Assembly: GCA_966211965.1 (NCBI GenBank)
Contig: CBIHON010000026.1
Span: 14,760-78,759 of the forward strand
Reading direction: 5' to 3'
DNA length: 64,000 nt
From: CBIHON01 sp966211965
GTDB lineage: Bacteria; Pseudomonadota; Gammaproteobacteria; Burkholderiales; Burkholderiaceae_D
Each line of letters begins with the position of its first letter. Positions within the stretch are counted from its first letter, which is position 1. The position numbers and the translations under genes were made by a program. Shown here piece by piece: positions 44,684 through 53,615 of this stretch. The notes under the pieces were generated by a model, which made no database searches, had not been told where the DNA came from, and saw only the letters and a program-made list of their open reading frames with translations.

Positions 44684-44986
44684 CTATGAAAAGTACTTCC
44701 AATTGTCCAGCAACCACTTCCGGACTTGCTCATGACTGCGCAGATGGGTTGGCACCCTTTCATGGATCAGCTTTTCCGCATGCTTGGCGACGCCCAGGGA
44801 TCCCAGGCCATTGGTATTGGCAAATTTATTCACGAAATAAAGCATTTCAAGGCAATCATGCCGCCGCAGTTCCGCGCTATTTGGTTCGTCCAACTTCATC
44901 ACATCATCCGGCCTGATTGTTTCGGGGTGATAGCTGTATTTCAGATCGCTTACCTTCAACGGCCCTGCCCTGTGATCGACGTTCAT
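44684..44986 (-). CDS. Small hypothetical protein (100 residues)
   Basis: I do not recognise a family. The protein is hydrophilic and mixed charge, with no signal peptide or membrane helix. It contains ELRRHDCLEMLYFVNKFANT and an Arg/His-rich C-terminal half ending LRSHEQVRKWLLDNWKYFS. A good AGGGAGAG Shine-Dalgarno before the ATG supports that it is real. It is divergent from the PhnD-like gene, with 253 bases between, in which a CCATA-AA-TATGG palindrome lies at 45049-45060. Confidence 0.7.
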   Translation of the reverse strand: MNVDHRAGPLKVSDLKYSYHPETIRPDDVMKLDEPNSAELRRHDCLEMLYFVNKFANTNGLGSLGVAKHAEKLIHERVPTHLRSHEQVRKWLLDNWKYFS

Positions 44987-45239
44987 TTTCGCGCTCTCCC
45001 TGCTAATAAAAAAATGAAATTAGACTATGGCCAAGCGGATTAAACCATTCCATAAATATGGGATATATTGGCTTTTTCACACTACGTTCTCGCATAAACG
45101 CGCCTGCAGCGGAGGATTTCTCGTTGTGGATGCGCATTACCAAAAAAACTGTGTAAGGATACGGACTGCAACACAAAAACAAGAAGCCGATGATGCCCGG
45201 CTCCCATCATATTTGCCGTCAGGAGGAGCATCAAAAATC

Positions 45240-46085
45240 ATGAAGCCTAAAATTCTTTTGCCCGTGCTCGTCTTGGTGGCCTTGGTCTTTTTGGCACCCA
45301 CGGGCCACGCCGCCAACTACAACTTCGGCGTCATGCCATGGCAAAAAGGACAATCGGTCGACGACATTCGCGGCATGTACAAACCGATGCTCGATTGGCT
45401 GGGCAGGCAGACCGGCGATACATTCTCCATTGTCGGCACGCGCGATTACGACCAGATGGTCGACTTCCTGGCGAACGGCCGGATACAGATCGCGAACATT
45501 TCCCCCATGCCCTACGTGCTGGCAAAAAGAAAAAATCCCGAGATCCGCTTGCTGGTCACGGAATTGAGCTGGAACAGGGACCGTACAAAAAAAATCGATT
45601 CCTACCGCGGCTATATCCTGGCATTGAAAAAACGCACCGATATCAACACGCTCGATGACCTGAAGGGCAAGCAATTCGGCTTTGTCGATGAGGACTCGAC
45701 CAGCGGTTTTCAATATCCGTCGGTCCTGATGCGCGAACACGGGATCGAGTACAAATCTTACTTCGGGAAGTATTATTTTCTCGGCGGCCATCCGCGCGTC
45801 ACCGATGCGATCGTCTCCGGCAGCATTGATGCGGGCGCGACCTGGGACTATAACTGGAGCCAGGCCGACAAAAAGCACGGGCAAGTCTTCAAGGCCTTGT
45901 TCGAGACGCCGCCGATTCCGAATCTCTGCATCGCCGCCCATCCATCGCTGCCGCTCAATGCGCAAAAAAAGATCGAGAAGGCCTTGCTCACGATCGATGA
46001 GAAACTGCTGACAGGGCTTCCTGCCGCCGGTTACGTGGTGCGGCCGGATTCATTTTATGATGTCGTAAGAAAGCTATTGCAATAG
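45240..46085 (+). CDS. PhnD-like periplasmic binding protein, probable sensor partner
   Basis: The 281-residue protein has a signal peptide (LVLVALVFLAPTGHAA) and the type 2 periplasmic binding fold of the phosphate/phosphonate group (FGVMPWQKGQSVDDIRGMYK; QIANISPMPYVLAKRKNPEI; DSTSGFQYPSVLMREHG; AIVSGSIDAGATWDYNW). A longer upstream frame begins near 45027, but ATG 45240 gives a proper signal peptide and follows AGGAGCATC. No permease or ATPase accompanies it. Instead a hybrid histidine kinase follows after 139 bases, so it may present a ligand to that kinase rather than feed a transporter. Confidence 0.85.
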   Translation: MKPKILLPVLVLVALVFLAPTGHAANYNFGVMPWQKGQSVDDIRGMYKPMLDWLGRQTGDTFSIVGTRDYDQMVDFLANGRIQIANISPMPYVLAKRKNPEIRLLVTELSWNRDRTKKIDSYRGYILALKKRTDINTLDDLKGKQFGFVDEDSTSGFQYPSVLMREHGIEYKSYFGKYYFLGGHPRVTDAIVSGSIDAGATWDYNWSQADKKHGQVFKALFETPPIPNLCIAAHPSLPLNAQKKIEKALLTIDEKLLTGLPAAGYVVRPDSFYDVVRKLLQ

Positions 46086-46092
46086 GTGCTTC

Positions 46093-46194
46093 TAAAAATT
46101 GCCAAAAGTGCCAAAGGTCGGGCCGATGAGCGGACATGTACGCAGTCACATTGAGCACCGCAGACCCGAGATTGGGTGCCTTTGGTAATTTTTA
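46093..46194. repeat. 102-bp element with inverted ends
   Basis: TAAAAATTGCCAAA (46093-46106) and TTTGGTAATTTTTA (46181-46194) are inverted copies with one mismatch, and the similarity continues weakly on both sides (AGTGCC inside one arm, GGTGCC before the other). It fills most of the space between the binding protein and the kinase and looks like a small non-autonomous element. Confidence 0.6.
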
Positions 46195-46224
46195 CGGGCC
46201 CCCAATAATCGACGGAGCGGCATA

Positions 46225-49200
46225 GTGCGTCTACGCCAAAAACTATTCATCCCGACCGCCCTCTCCCTGATCCTGAGCATTGGCGTTCTGGTGTATCTGT
46301 ACATCGCCGGTTACGACTCCTACCAGGAAATAGAAGATCGCAGGTCGGAGCAACGGCAACTCCTGCTCAAGAAAAAAATCCGCCAGCGCCTGGACACGAC
46401 CCGCAATTTCGCGGCAATCATCCGGCAAAACCCGATCGTGGCCGACAGCATCTCTGTCAAGGAACAGGATCAACTGCTGTCGGTGATCAGCCCGCTGAGT
46501 GAAAATACCGATCTCAACCTGGTGCGCGTATACGACCAGAGCGGCGTGCTGTTCGGCGACGGCTTCAGCGCATCTGCCTTCGGCCGCACCGATGAACTCA
46601 GCCCATGGCTGAAAGAGGTCATGGCGTCGCGCGAAATATCGACCTCGCTGCGTGTCGTGGACGATATTCCCTACCTGGTCAGCGCCGGTTCGATCGAAAG
46701 CGTCAACGGCAAGATCGGCATCGCCGCGGTCGGCTACCGGATCGACCTGCCCTTCCTGCTCGATCTTGCATCCGAGACCGAATCGGAAGTGGAAATGCTG
46801 GTAAACGGAAAATGGCTGGTTTCCATGTCGCCGACCGGCTGGCGCGTCTCCAGCGAAGGAACCCGGGCAACCGAGTTCGACATCGAAGGCATCAGCGCCG
46901 GCATGCCGATCAAGGTGCGCATGACCGAGGACCTCAGCAGCGATATCAAGAGCTTCAAAACCTATATGTTCGCCTTGATCGGCTTTATCGGTTTGGCCAG
47001 CGGCATTTTTATCGCGATTTCTTTTTTCCTGTTGCGAGGCGTGGTGAACCGCACCGGCATGCTGTTGGAGGCGGTGCAGAAAGTCGAGGCCGGCGACCTG
47101 AGCGCGCGTGTCGAAGGCAGCTTCGCCAAAGATGAAATCGGCTTGCTGCAACAGGCATTCAATCACATGGCAAGCCAGATCCAGAGCGCATTCCGCGATC
47201 TGCAGGAACGCATCGCCGAGCGCGATCAAGCAGAGAAAGCCTTGCAGCAGCATCGCGAACAACTGGAGCTGACAGTCGAGCAGCGCACCCAGGAGTTGGC
47301 GCGCGCCAAGGAAGTCGCCGAGACCGCAAGCCGCGCGAAGAGCGACTTCCTGGCCAACATGAGCCATGAGATCCGCACGCCGATGAACGCAGTGATCGGC
47401 ATGGCGCATCTGGCGTTGCGTTCGGATCTCAACCCCAAGCAGCGCGACTATGTGGAGAAAATCCACGGCGCCGGGATATCCTTGTTGGGCATCATCAACG
47501 ACATCCTTGATTTTTCCAAGATCGAAGCTGGCAAGCTCAGCATCGAAAATGCCGAATTCAATCTCAACGATGTGTTGAACGATGTCTCCACCGTCACGCT
47601 CGGCAAGGCGCATGAAAAAAACCTGGAATATCTGCTGCAGGTCGCGCCGGATGTTCCGCCCTACCTGATCGGCGATTCGCTGCGGCTGGGGCAAGTCCTG
47701 ATCAACCTGATCAACAACGCGATCAAGTTCACCGAAAAAGGCGAGATCACCGTCGCCTGCCGCTTGCTCAGATCGGCGGCGGAACGGATCGAGCTTGAAT
47801 TCGAGGTGCGCGATACCGGCATCGGCCTCAGCCGCGAGCAAGCCGCCAAACTATTCCACGCCTTCAGCCAGGCGGACGAATCGACTACCCGCAAGTACGG
47901 CGGCACCGGCCTCGGCTTGTCGATTTCGAAGCGCCTGGTGGAATTGATGGGCGGAGCCATTTGGCTCGAGAGCGAGGAAAACGTCGGCACCGCCATGCAT
48001 TTCACCGCATGGTTCGGCCTGTCGCAAAAACAGGAATGGCGCCAGGTCGTACCCGAGACGATCAGCGGCATGCATGTCCTCCTGGTGGATGACAATGCGC
48101 ATGCCTTGGAGATTTTGAAGGACGGCCTGTCCTCGCTGCCGATCGGGATCGACGTGGCAGCCGACGGCGGCGAAGCACTGGCGGCGATTCGCGCCTGCGA
48201 CGCAAGCCGGCCGTACGGCGTGGTGTTCACCGACCTGGAGATGCCGGAGATGGACGGCATCGACTTGATCGCGGCAGTGAAGAAAGACGCCTCCCTGCAG
48301 GCGCCGCCGAAAATGGTCTTGCTCAGCAGCGAAAGCCATGAGGAAATCAACCATCGGATTGACAGTGCGCTGGCCGACGCATTGCTGATGAAACCGGTCA
48401 GCCCTTCCGCACTGATCGATGCCTTGGTGGGCTTGTTCGCGCCGGCGGCGAACGCCACGGCGGATGACGCGAATCAAGCCTTGCCGCGTTTTGGCGGTCT
48501 CTCCGTGTTGCTGGTGGAGGATAACGAAGTCAACCAGCAGATTGCCGTCGAGCTGATGGAGGCAGCCGGAGCCGTGGTGCAGGTTGCTGGCAACGGCCGC
48601 ATCGCGCGCGACATCCTGTTCGAAGCCGAGGCGAACCGCTTCGACCTGGTGTTCATGGATGTGCAGATGCCGGAGATGGATGGCCATGAAGTGACGCGGA
48701 AAATCCGCGCCGACCCGCGCTTCGATGCGCTGCCGATCATTGCGATGACGGCGCACGCGATGCAGGAAGAGCGAGACCGCTGCATCGAGTCCGGCATGAA
48801 CGATCACCTTTCCAAACCCATCAATCCTGCCGAGTTGTACCGCACGATCGGCCGCTGGTGCGGTGCGAAAGCGATGCCGCCGGCACCGCTCGATATCGGA
48901 CCGGCAAAAGGAATGCATGAAGACTTGGTGATCGAAGGCTTTGACGTGCAGGACGGCTTGGCGCGCACTCTCGGCAATCGCGAATTTTATCTGCAAATGC
49001 TGCAGCGCTTTTATGATGATCAACGCGATGCGGCCGGAAAAATCCGTGCTGCGCTGGAGGGCGGCGACCGCCAGACCGCAGAACGCCTGGCGCATACCCT
49101 CAAGGGCGTGGCGGGCCAGCTTGGAGCGTCGGCGATGCATCATTTGGCCGAACGATTGGAGCAGGAAATTCATCGGGACGCAGGGCCGGCCGTAGTGCTC

Positions 49201-49533
49201 GACCGGCTGGATCAGGTGGAACGGGACATGCGTGCGCTGCAAGCGGCGATGGCGCGCGTATTGCCGCTTGCGGACAAGGGCGGCGAGATGCCTGCAGACG
49301 CCGCTGTTGACCGCGACGCGGCCTCTGCGATGATGCGGCGTTTCGCCGCGCTGCTGCGGGGATATGACAACGAGGCGATGGACTTGCTGGAAGAATCCGG
49401 GGGGCTGCTTGCCGAGGCGCTGGGCAGTGCGGCGCACAAGGAGATTGCGCGGGCGACGCGGCAGTTTGATTTCGATGCCGCGCTGGCTGTGTTGTTGAAG
49501 AATGCACAGGGGACGGGGTTTGATCTGGAATAG
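46225..49533 (+). CDS. Hybrid sensor histidine kinase with two receivers and HPt
   Basis: The 1102-residue membrane kinase starts with GTG. Membrane helices at about 8-28 and 250-272 enclose a periplasmic sensor of about 220 residues. HAMP and a coiled coil follow, then HisKA with SHEIRTPMNAVIG (phospho-His381) and the ATPase domain (INLINNAIKFTEKG; GTGLGLSISKRLVELM). Receiver 1 is VLLVDDNAHALEI with Asp670 in FTDLEMPEMDG, and receiver 2 is VLLVEDNEVNQQI with Asp812 in FMDVQMPEMDG. The HPt domain has His957 in AHTLKGVAGQLGA. This is a BarA/TorS-like phosphorelay. No output regulator is adjacent. The upstream PhnD-like protein may bind its sensor domain. Confidence 0.94.
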   Translation: MRLRQKLFIPTALSLILSIGVLVYLYIAGYDSYQEIEDRRSEQRQLLLKKKIRQRLDTTRNFAAIIRQNPIVADSISVKEQDQLLSVISPLSENTDLNLVRVYDQSGVLFGDGFSASAFGRTDELSPWLKEVMASREISTSLRVVDDIPYLVSAGSIESVNGKIGIAAVGYRIDLPFLLDLASETESEVEMLVNGKWLVSMSPTGWRVSSEGTRATEFDIEGISAGMPIKVRMTEDLSSDIKSFKTYMFALIGFIGLASGIFIAISFFLLRGVVNRTGMLLEAVQKVEAGDLSARVEGSFAKDEIGLLQQAFNHMASQIQSAFRDLQERIAERDQAEKALQQHREQLELTVEQRTQELARAKEVAETASRAKSDFLANMSHEIRTPMNAVIGMAHLALRSDLNPKQRDYVEKIHGAGISLLGIINDILDFSKIEAGKLSIENAEFNLNDVLNDVSTVTLGKAHEKNLEYLLQVAPDVPPYLIGDSLRLGQVLINLINNAIKFTEKGEITVACRLLRSAAERIELEFEVRDTGIGLSREQAAKLFHAFSQADESTTRKYGGTGLGLSISKRLVELMGGAIWLESEENVGTAMHFTAWFGLSQKQEWRQVVPETISGMHVLLVDDNAHALEILKDGLSSLPIGIDVAADGGEALAAIRACDASRPYGVVFTDLEMPEMDGIDLIAAVKKDASLQAPPKMVLLSSESHEEINHRIDSALADALLMKPVSPSALIDALVGLFAPAANATADDANQALPRFGGLSVLLVEDNEVNQQIAVELMEAAGAVVQVAGNGRIARDILFEAEANRFDLVFMDVQMPEMDGHEVTRKIRADPRFDALPIIAMTAHAMQEERDRCIESGMNDHLSKPINPAELYRTIGRWCGAKAMPPAPLDIGPAKGMHEDLVIEGFDVQDGLARTLGNREFYLQMLQRFYDDQRDAAGKIRAALEGGDRQTAERLAHTLKGVAGQLGASAMHHLAERLEQEIHRDAGPAVVLDRLDQVERDMRALQAAMARVLPLADKGGEMPADAAVDRDAASAMMRRFAALLRGYDNEAMDLLEESGGLLAEALGSAAHKEIARATRQFDFDAALAVLLKNAQGTGFDLE

Positions 49534-49546
49534 GCTCACTGATGAA

Positions 49547-49800
49547 TCAAGCGAGCCGTCTTGCTCCCCTCGCCCGCTTGTATTCTGCTATAAAAAGCGC
49601 CAGCAGCGCCCGATCAAAGTGCACGTCAAGCTGGATGCGCACCACGTGTCCGCTGCCCGGCGCGATCGCGATGTCATAGCGGCCTTGCGCCCGCATCCTC
49701 GCCAACGTCACAGTGTGATTGCCGCCCGGATGAATCACTTCCCAACTATCGCTAACCGCAAAGCGGTTCTTGATCAATCGCACGCGCTGTCATGTATGAC
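49547..49800 (-). pseudogene. 3' remnant of a U32-family peptidase/tRNA hydroxylation gene (YegQ/TrhP-like)
   Basis: The frame ends in KNRFAVSDSWEVIHPGGNHT, RYDIAIAPGSGHVVRIQLD and ALLALFIAEYKR. This matches the C-terminal beta domain of YegQ (pattern NRFxVGDxxExxxPxGN and VAPGxGxxVxxPL). The rest of the roughly 450-residue protein is missing, since nothing similar precedes it. It is a decayed fragment between the kinase and the GntR gene. The stretch to 49874 holds nothing else. Confidence 0.7.
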
Positions 49801-49874
49801 GTCATTCTCAATAAGACGGCATAGAAGCAAACAGTAACGCAGGGCGCAAAATTTATCCCGATGGAGAACGCTTC

Positions 49875-50552
49875 TTAAGCCGGGTCATGCGCTTCGTGCA
49901 GCTTATGCAAAGTAATCTTGCGCACTTCGAGTTTGCTTTCCTGGATATGCGAGCGCAACAGCATCAAGGCCTCGGTAGCCTTGCGGCGCAACAGCAGGCG
50001 CAACAGCTTGGCATGCTCCTGGTAAGTCGCATCCACCCGGCTGCCTTGCGTGAAATCGAGACGGCGGATGATGCGGATTTTTTCCGTCAGGTCGGCGTGA
50101 ACGCGCGTCATTTCCTGATTGCCGGCGGCGCTGACCAGGCTGGTGTGGAACATTTCATCGAGTTGTGCGACGCGGCGCCCATCCTGTTCGCGATCTTCTC
50201 CCGGCACCAGCCAGATGGCTTTCAAGTCATTCAATTCCTGCGGCGTGCCGCTCATCTGGCAAATCCGCTCCAGCGCGGCGCATTCGAGCACGATGCGCAA
50301 GTCGTACAGGTTGTCGAAATAGACGAAGTCCAGGTTGCGCACCTGCCAGCCGCGGCGGAACTCGACTTCCAGATAACCGTCGCGCTGCAAGCGATACAAG
50401 GCGTCGCGCATCGGCGTGCGCGACACTTCGTAGCGCGTGGCCATTTCGGTTTCGGTAAAGCGATCGCCCGGCAGCAGACGAAAGTCGAAGATGTCATCTT
50501 TCAAGCGGGCATAGACTTGTTCTGCGAGCGGGTTGGCGGGTGTGCGAGCCAT
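49875..50552 (-). CDS. GntR-family transcriptional regulator (FadR/FCD subfamily)
   Basis: The 225-residue regulator has an N-terminal winged helix (ANPLAEQVYARLKDDIFDFR; FTETEMATRYEVSRTPMRDA; LYRLQRDGYLEVEFRRGWQV) and a C-terminal all-helical FCD ligand domain (LYDLRIVLECAALERICQ; RRVAQLDEMFHTSLVSAAGN). A longer frame runs into the hpxZ remnant, but ATG 50552 directly precedes the conserved domain. Its place beside an hpxZ-like gene suggests control of purine or oxamate/oxalurate catabolism. That is inferred from context, and the catabolic genes themselves are missing here. Confidence 0.9.
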   Translation of the reverse strand: MARTPANPLAEQVYARLKDDIFDFRLLPGDRFTETEMATRYEVSRTPMRDALYRLQRDGYLEVEFRRGWQVRNLDFVYFDNLYDLRIVLECAALERICQMSGTPQELNDLKAIWLVPGEDREQDGRRVAQLDEMFHTSLVSAAGNQEMTRVHADLTEKIRIIRRLDFTQGSRVDATYQEHAKLLRLLLRRKATEALMLLRSHIQESKLEVRKITLHKLHEAHDPA

Positions 50553-50578
50553 AAATTTTTTAAATTCTAATGAAATAC

Positions 50579-50911
50579 TCAGTGCAACTGGCGCCCGACC
50601 TTGTCGGTGTCCGGCGCGGTGAACTCCGCGCTGACGGTCCCGAAGCCTTCGCCAAAACTGGTGATCACGGTATTGCAGATATGGCCTCCGGGATGCACCG
50701 GTTTGCATGCCAACCGATACTGACGGATCGCCTCGCCGCAGTACAGGTTTTCCGCCACGCCGTAGCGTACGGTTTGCGGATGGTACCAGAACATCTCGTC
50801 GAGCAGCCGCATGTCATGCCTGACCAACGCATCTTCGTAGGCGTCGGACACCGCCTGCAATTCCGCCGCCACGTACGGCAGGTTTATTTCAGCCGGAGGC
50901 GCTTCATCCAT
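50579..50911 (-). CDS. hpxZ: Truncated HpxZ/AtzH-like protein (DUF3225)
   Basis: The 110-residue product belongs to the NTF2-like DUF3225 group (HpxZ of purine/oxalurate catabolism; AtzH of the cyanuric acid pathway). It contains YEDALVRHDMRLLDEMFWYH, RYGVAENLYCGEAIRQYR and EGFGTVSAEFTAP. Full-length members are about 125-130 residues and continue beyond the GRQ motif with a final strand. Here the protein stops at DKVGRQLH, so the last strand is missing. It may be a broken gene. The amidase gene that usually precedes it is absent. Confidence 0.7.
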   Translation of the reverse strand: MDEAPPAEINLPYVAAELQAVSDAYEDALVRHDMRLLDEMFWYHPQTVRYGVAENLYCGEAIRQYRLACKPVHPGGHICNTVITSFGEGFGTVSAEFTAPDTDKVGRQLH

Positions 50912-51362
50912 GGTTCGCTCTCTCGTGTACGGCCGTTGCCGCCGGCAGCGGCGCGGTCCAGCCGACGATGTCGCCTTGTGCGCGGATCTGTGGCAAAGGC
51001 AGAGTCGAAGGCTTGTTGAGGCTGCCGGGATCGCGCAGGGGACCTTCGCCGCTTGCGTGCCGCCATAAAATTCCAACGCGTCCGGCAACGCAATCCGGTA
51101 GCTGCGCCGCTTGACCCCGAGCATGCCGACTTGCCGCGCGCAGGCATCAGCCGGATCGTGACCGGCCGCAGCCGCCGTGACGCGCCAAGCGCCCCGCACA
51201 TTCAGCGCAAATTTTGCCCGATTTGAGAAGAACTTCGAGAGGGAGAGCGAGGTATTTTCGTGGCGAGAACGAACAGCCGGTCAAGGGGTAGCAGACGGCA
51301 TTCATCCCTGTTTCAGGACAGACAGCGCACCAGCCGAGCGCGCCGTCTGCTTTTGGACAGGA
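50912..51362. other. Decayed region upstream of hpxZ
   Basis: No intact gene is seen. On the minus strand two frames look coding in succession: RSYRIALPDALEFYGGTQAA (about 51060-51115), then DPGSLNKPSTLPLPQIRAQG and GDIVGWTAPLP ending just after the hpxZ start. This suggests a frameshifted 3' end of a lost neighbour, which I cannot identify. The rest shows nothing. Confidence 0.4.
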
Positions 51363-51635
51363 TCAAATTTGGGGCGCGATGTCGCGTGCAGCTTCCGCCG
51401 AGGTGCGCACCGGAACGACTTCGAAATGCGCGAGATCGCTCCACGCATTCATCCAGATATCGAGCAAGGCGCGATCGTCGGTGCGCATCAGCTGAAAGCA
51501 GCGGAAGTAATCAAGGTCCACCCAGCTATCCACATACTCCAGGCCGGACGGCAGTTGACGCCCCTGCTCCCTGGCGCGCCGGTAAATGTCCGGCGCCGCG
51601 CCAGCGTTGAAGTATTCGATCACCATGTAGAGCAC
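51363..51635 (-). CDS. DUF3303-like small protein
   Basis: The 90-residue protein MLYMVIEYFNAGAAPDIYRR, with GLEYVDSWVDLDYFRCFQLM and LLDIWMNAWSDLAHFEVVPV, fits the DUF3303 group, a dimeric alpha-beta-barrel-like fold of unknown function. It lies 15 bases downstream of the VOC-family gene on the same strand, so the two are probably co-transcribed. It appears intact. Confidence 0.75.
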   Translation of the reverse strand: MLYMVIEYFNAGAAPDIYRRAREQGRQLPSGLEYVDSWVDLDYFRCFQLMRTDDRALLDIWMNAWSDLAHFEVVPVRTSAEAARDIAPQI

Positions 51636-51650
51636 TTGAAGATTTCCCGG

Positions 51651-52025
51651 TTATTTTGTCATGCAAAACGCATTCAGCTTGTTGCCGTCCAGATCGCGGA
51701 AATAGGCCGCATAAAAGCCGCTGTCGCCGCGCGGACCCGGCCCGCCCTCGTCGGTCCCGCCAAGCTCGATGGCTTTCTTGTAGAGGGAATCGACTTTCGC
51801 CGGCGTGTCGACAGCCAGGGCGACCATCACGCCGTTACCCACTGTCGCCGGCTTTCCGTCGAAAGGTTTCGTAACCGAGAATCCAGGTTTGTTCGGCGCG
51901 ACCGACCATACTTTGAAAGTCTCCATATCCATGAACCGGCCGGCGCCGATTTCAGCGAACAAGGAGTCATAGAATTTGGCCGCCCGCGCCATGTCGTTGG
52001 TCCCAACGGTTACATATCCGATCAT
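51651..52025 (-). CDS. VOC (glyoxalase/bleomycin-resistance) family protein
   Basis: The 124-residue protein has two beta-alpha-beta-beta-beta modules of the vicinal oxygen chelate fold: MIGYVTVGTNDMARAAKFYD at the start and GFYAAYFRDLDGNKLNAFC at the end. Substrate is unknown; relatives include glyoxalase-like metalloenzymes and resistance proteins. GGAG lies eight bases before ATG 52025; ATG 52031 lies directly on it, so 52025 is chosen. Confidence 0.88.
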   Translation of the reverse strand: MIGYVTVGTNDMARAAKFYDSLFAEIGAGRFMDMETFKVWSVAPNKPGFSVTKPFDGKPATVGNGVMVALAVDTPAKVDSLYKKAIELGGTDEGGPGPRGDSGFYAAYFRDLDGNKLNAFCMTK

Positions 52026-52463
52026 TTGCATTTCTCCATAAAAGGGGGGATTGATTCTCCTCGAATCGAGGGAAATTCCGGGCGCAGACCAGCACAAAGG
52101 ACTTGGGCGCCCGGTTATCGCAATTACAACACAAAATGCGACCGGCAAACCGAGGCCAAGGTGAAATTTCGGCAGTCTGCCGACGCTGAAATTTTGCGCT
52201 GAAATTTCGTCTTGAATCCGGATGATTTTTGATAACTATCAACTCCAAGCGAGGCACCCGTCCCTATGATTTTCTCCTGCCACTTTGCTTGGCCTCGCGC
52301 AGGAATCCCCTGGCGGATTTGCCGCTTGGCGCCGCCAAATCCGCCAGGGGATTCCCACGTTGGGCCTCAGGCTCCGCCCAGTCCGGCATATGGCAGAGCC
52401 GCCTCCGGGCGACAAATTTTCAGGACCACTGGCGGAACTTTTAAGCAAGTACGGAGAAGTAAC
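52026..52463. other. Gap between the VOC gene and the HAF-repeat gene
   Basis: No gene is supported. At 52170-52210 the phrase GCTGAAATTT occurs twice in direct order. The perfect palindrome at 52302-52355 lies in the middle. The proximal end carries GGAGAAG before the HAF-gene ATG. Confidence 0.45.
52302..52355. repeat. Perfect 19-bp inverted repeat
   Basis: Arms GGAATCCCCTGGCGGATTT (52302-52320) and its exact complement (52337-52355) enclose a 16-base GC-rich loop, and one more G-C pair extends the stem. It lies 108 bases upstream of the HAF-repeat gene and could be a structured leader, a REP-type element or a terminator. Confidence 0.75.
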
Positions 52464-53615
52464 ATGAAGTCAGCATGCCGCAACACCGATGAAGTCATCC
52501 CCACCCGCCTCACCCCCACCACGTTCCGCTCGTCCCCGCTACGCAGCCGTAAAATCCGCCTGCGCGCCTCGCTGATGCTGAGCGCCCTGTTCGCCGTAGC
52601 CAGCGTCCCTGCGCACGCAGCCTGGTCGATTACCGACCTCGGCACGCTCGGCGGTCATTTCAGTGTCGCGCAAGGCATCAACGATGCTGGACAGATCGTT
52701 GGTCAAAGCGAGACGAGTGACGGTACCTTCCACGCATTCCTTTACCAATCCGGCGCCATGACCGACCTCGGCGGAACCTTCAGTTTCGCGCGCGATATCA
52801 ACAACAACGGGCAAGTGGTCGGATACCGCTTCAACTACATCGGCGACTTTCCTCGCAATCCCATCCCCTTCGTCTACAAAAACGGCGTCATGCGCAATCT
52901 CGCAGGCTGGTATGGCAACCCCTGGAGCGTCAACAACCTCGGCACCGTAGTCGGCGTCAGGGGCAACCATGCCTTCCTTTACAAAAACGGCGTAACGACC
53001 GATCTGGGAACGCTAGGTGGATCGAGCAGCACCGCCACCTCGCTCAACAACTGCGGCCAAGTCGCCGGCGTCAGCGCGCCTCGCGGCAACAACCTCACAT
53101 CCCATGCCTTTCTGTACGATGGCAATCGCATGATCGATCTCGGCACCCTGGGCGGCTCGTACAGTGCCGCTTACGGAATCAACGACAAAGGGCAGGTCGT
53201 CGGAGAAAGCACGCTCAGGGATGGCACTTCACGCCCCTTCCTTTTCAGCAGCAAAAAGATGCGCGATCTCGGCACGCTGGGGGGCACGTATGGACAAGCC
53301 TTGGGTATCAACAATGCCGGACAAGTGGTCGGCGCAAGCGGCGGCGCCGATGGGACGAGCCGCGCCTTTCTCTACAGGGACGGCGTCATGATCGACCTCA
53401 ACAGTTTGCCGGTGGTACAGAAAGCGGGCTGGGTGCTTGATAGTGCCAATGCGATCAACAATGCAGGACAAATTGTCGGCTCAGGATCCATCAATGGATT
53501 GGGGCATGCGTTTCTACTCACGCCGCTGACCAAGACCGGACAACGCGATGAGGCGCAAGATGCCGATATTGCGCAGATGTCTCCTCTTCCTGAGCATGAC
53601 TGCGATGCACGATAG
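52464..53615 (+). CDS. Exported HAF-repeat protein
   Basis: The 383-residue protein has a long N-terminal export signal (RKIRLRASLMLSALFAVASV, cleavage near AHAA). It then consists of about seven to eight HAF repeats of 40-50 residues with the pattern DLGTLGGxxSxAxGINxxGQVVGxS followed by HAFLYxxG. These repeats form beta-propeller-like extracellular proteins of unknown function. The last 25 residues are acidic and unrelated. The start ATG 52464 has GGAGAAG upstream. It lies alone on the plus strand. Confidence 0.9.
   Translation: MKSACRNTDEVIPTRLTPTTFRSSPLRSRKIRLRASLMLSALFAVASVPAHAAWSITDLGTLGGHFSVAQGINDAGQIVGQSETSDGTFHAFLYQSGAMTDLGGTFSFARDINNNGQVVGYRFNYIGDFPRNPIPFVYKNGVMRNLAGWYGNPWSVNNLGTVVGVRGNHAFLYKNGVTTDLGTLGGSSSTATSLNNCGQVAGVSAPRGNNLTSHAFLYDGNRMIDLGTLGGSYSAAYGINDKGQVVGESTLRDGTSRPFLFSSKKMRDLGTLGGTYGQALGINNAGQVVGASGGADGTSRAFLYRDGVMIDLNSLPVVQKAGWVLDSANAINNAGQIVGSGSINGLGHAFLLTPLTKTGQRDEAQDADIAQMSPLPEHDCDAR

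Noticed and set aside
46243..49539. Minus-strand frames opposite the hybrid histidine kinase
   Set aside because: The kinase motifs fix the coding strand; the antisense translations lack domains.
51177..52202. Plus-strand frame of 341 codons across the DUF3303 and VOC genes
   Set aside because: Opposite strand contains two recognisable small genes with ribosome sites; this frame has no features.
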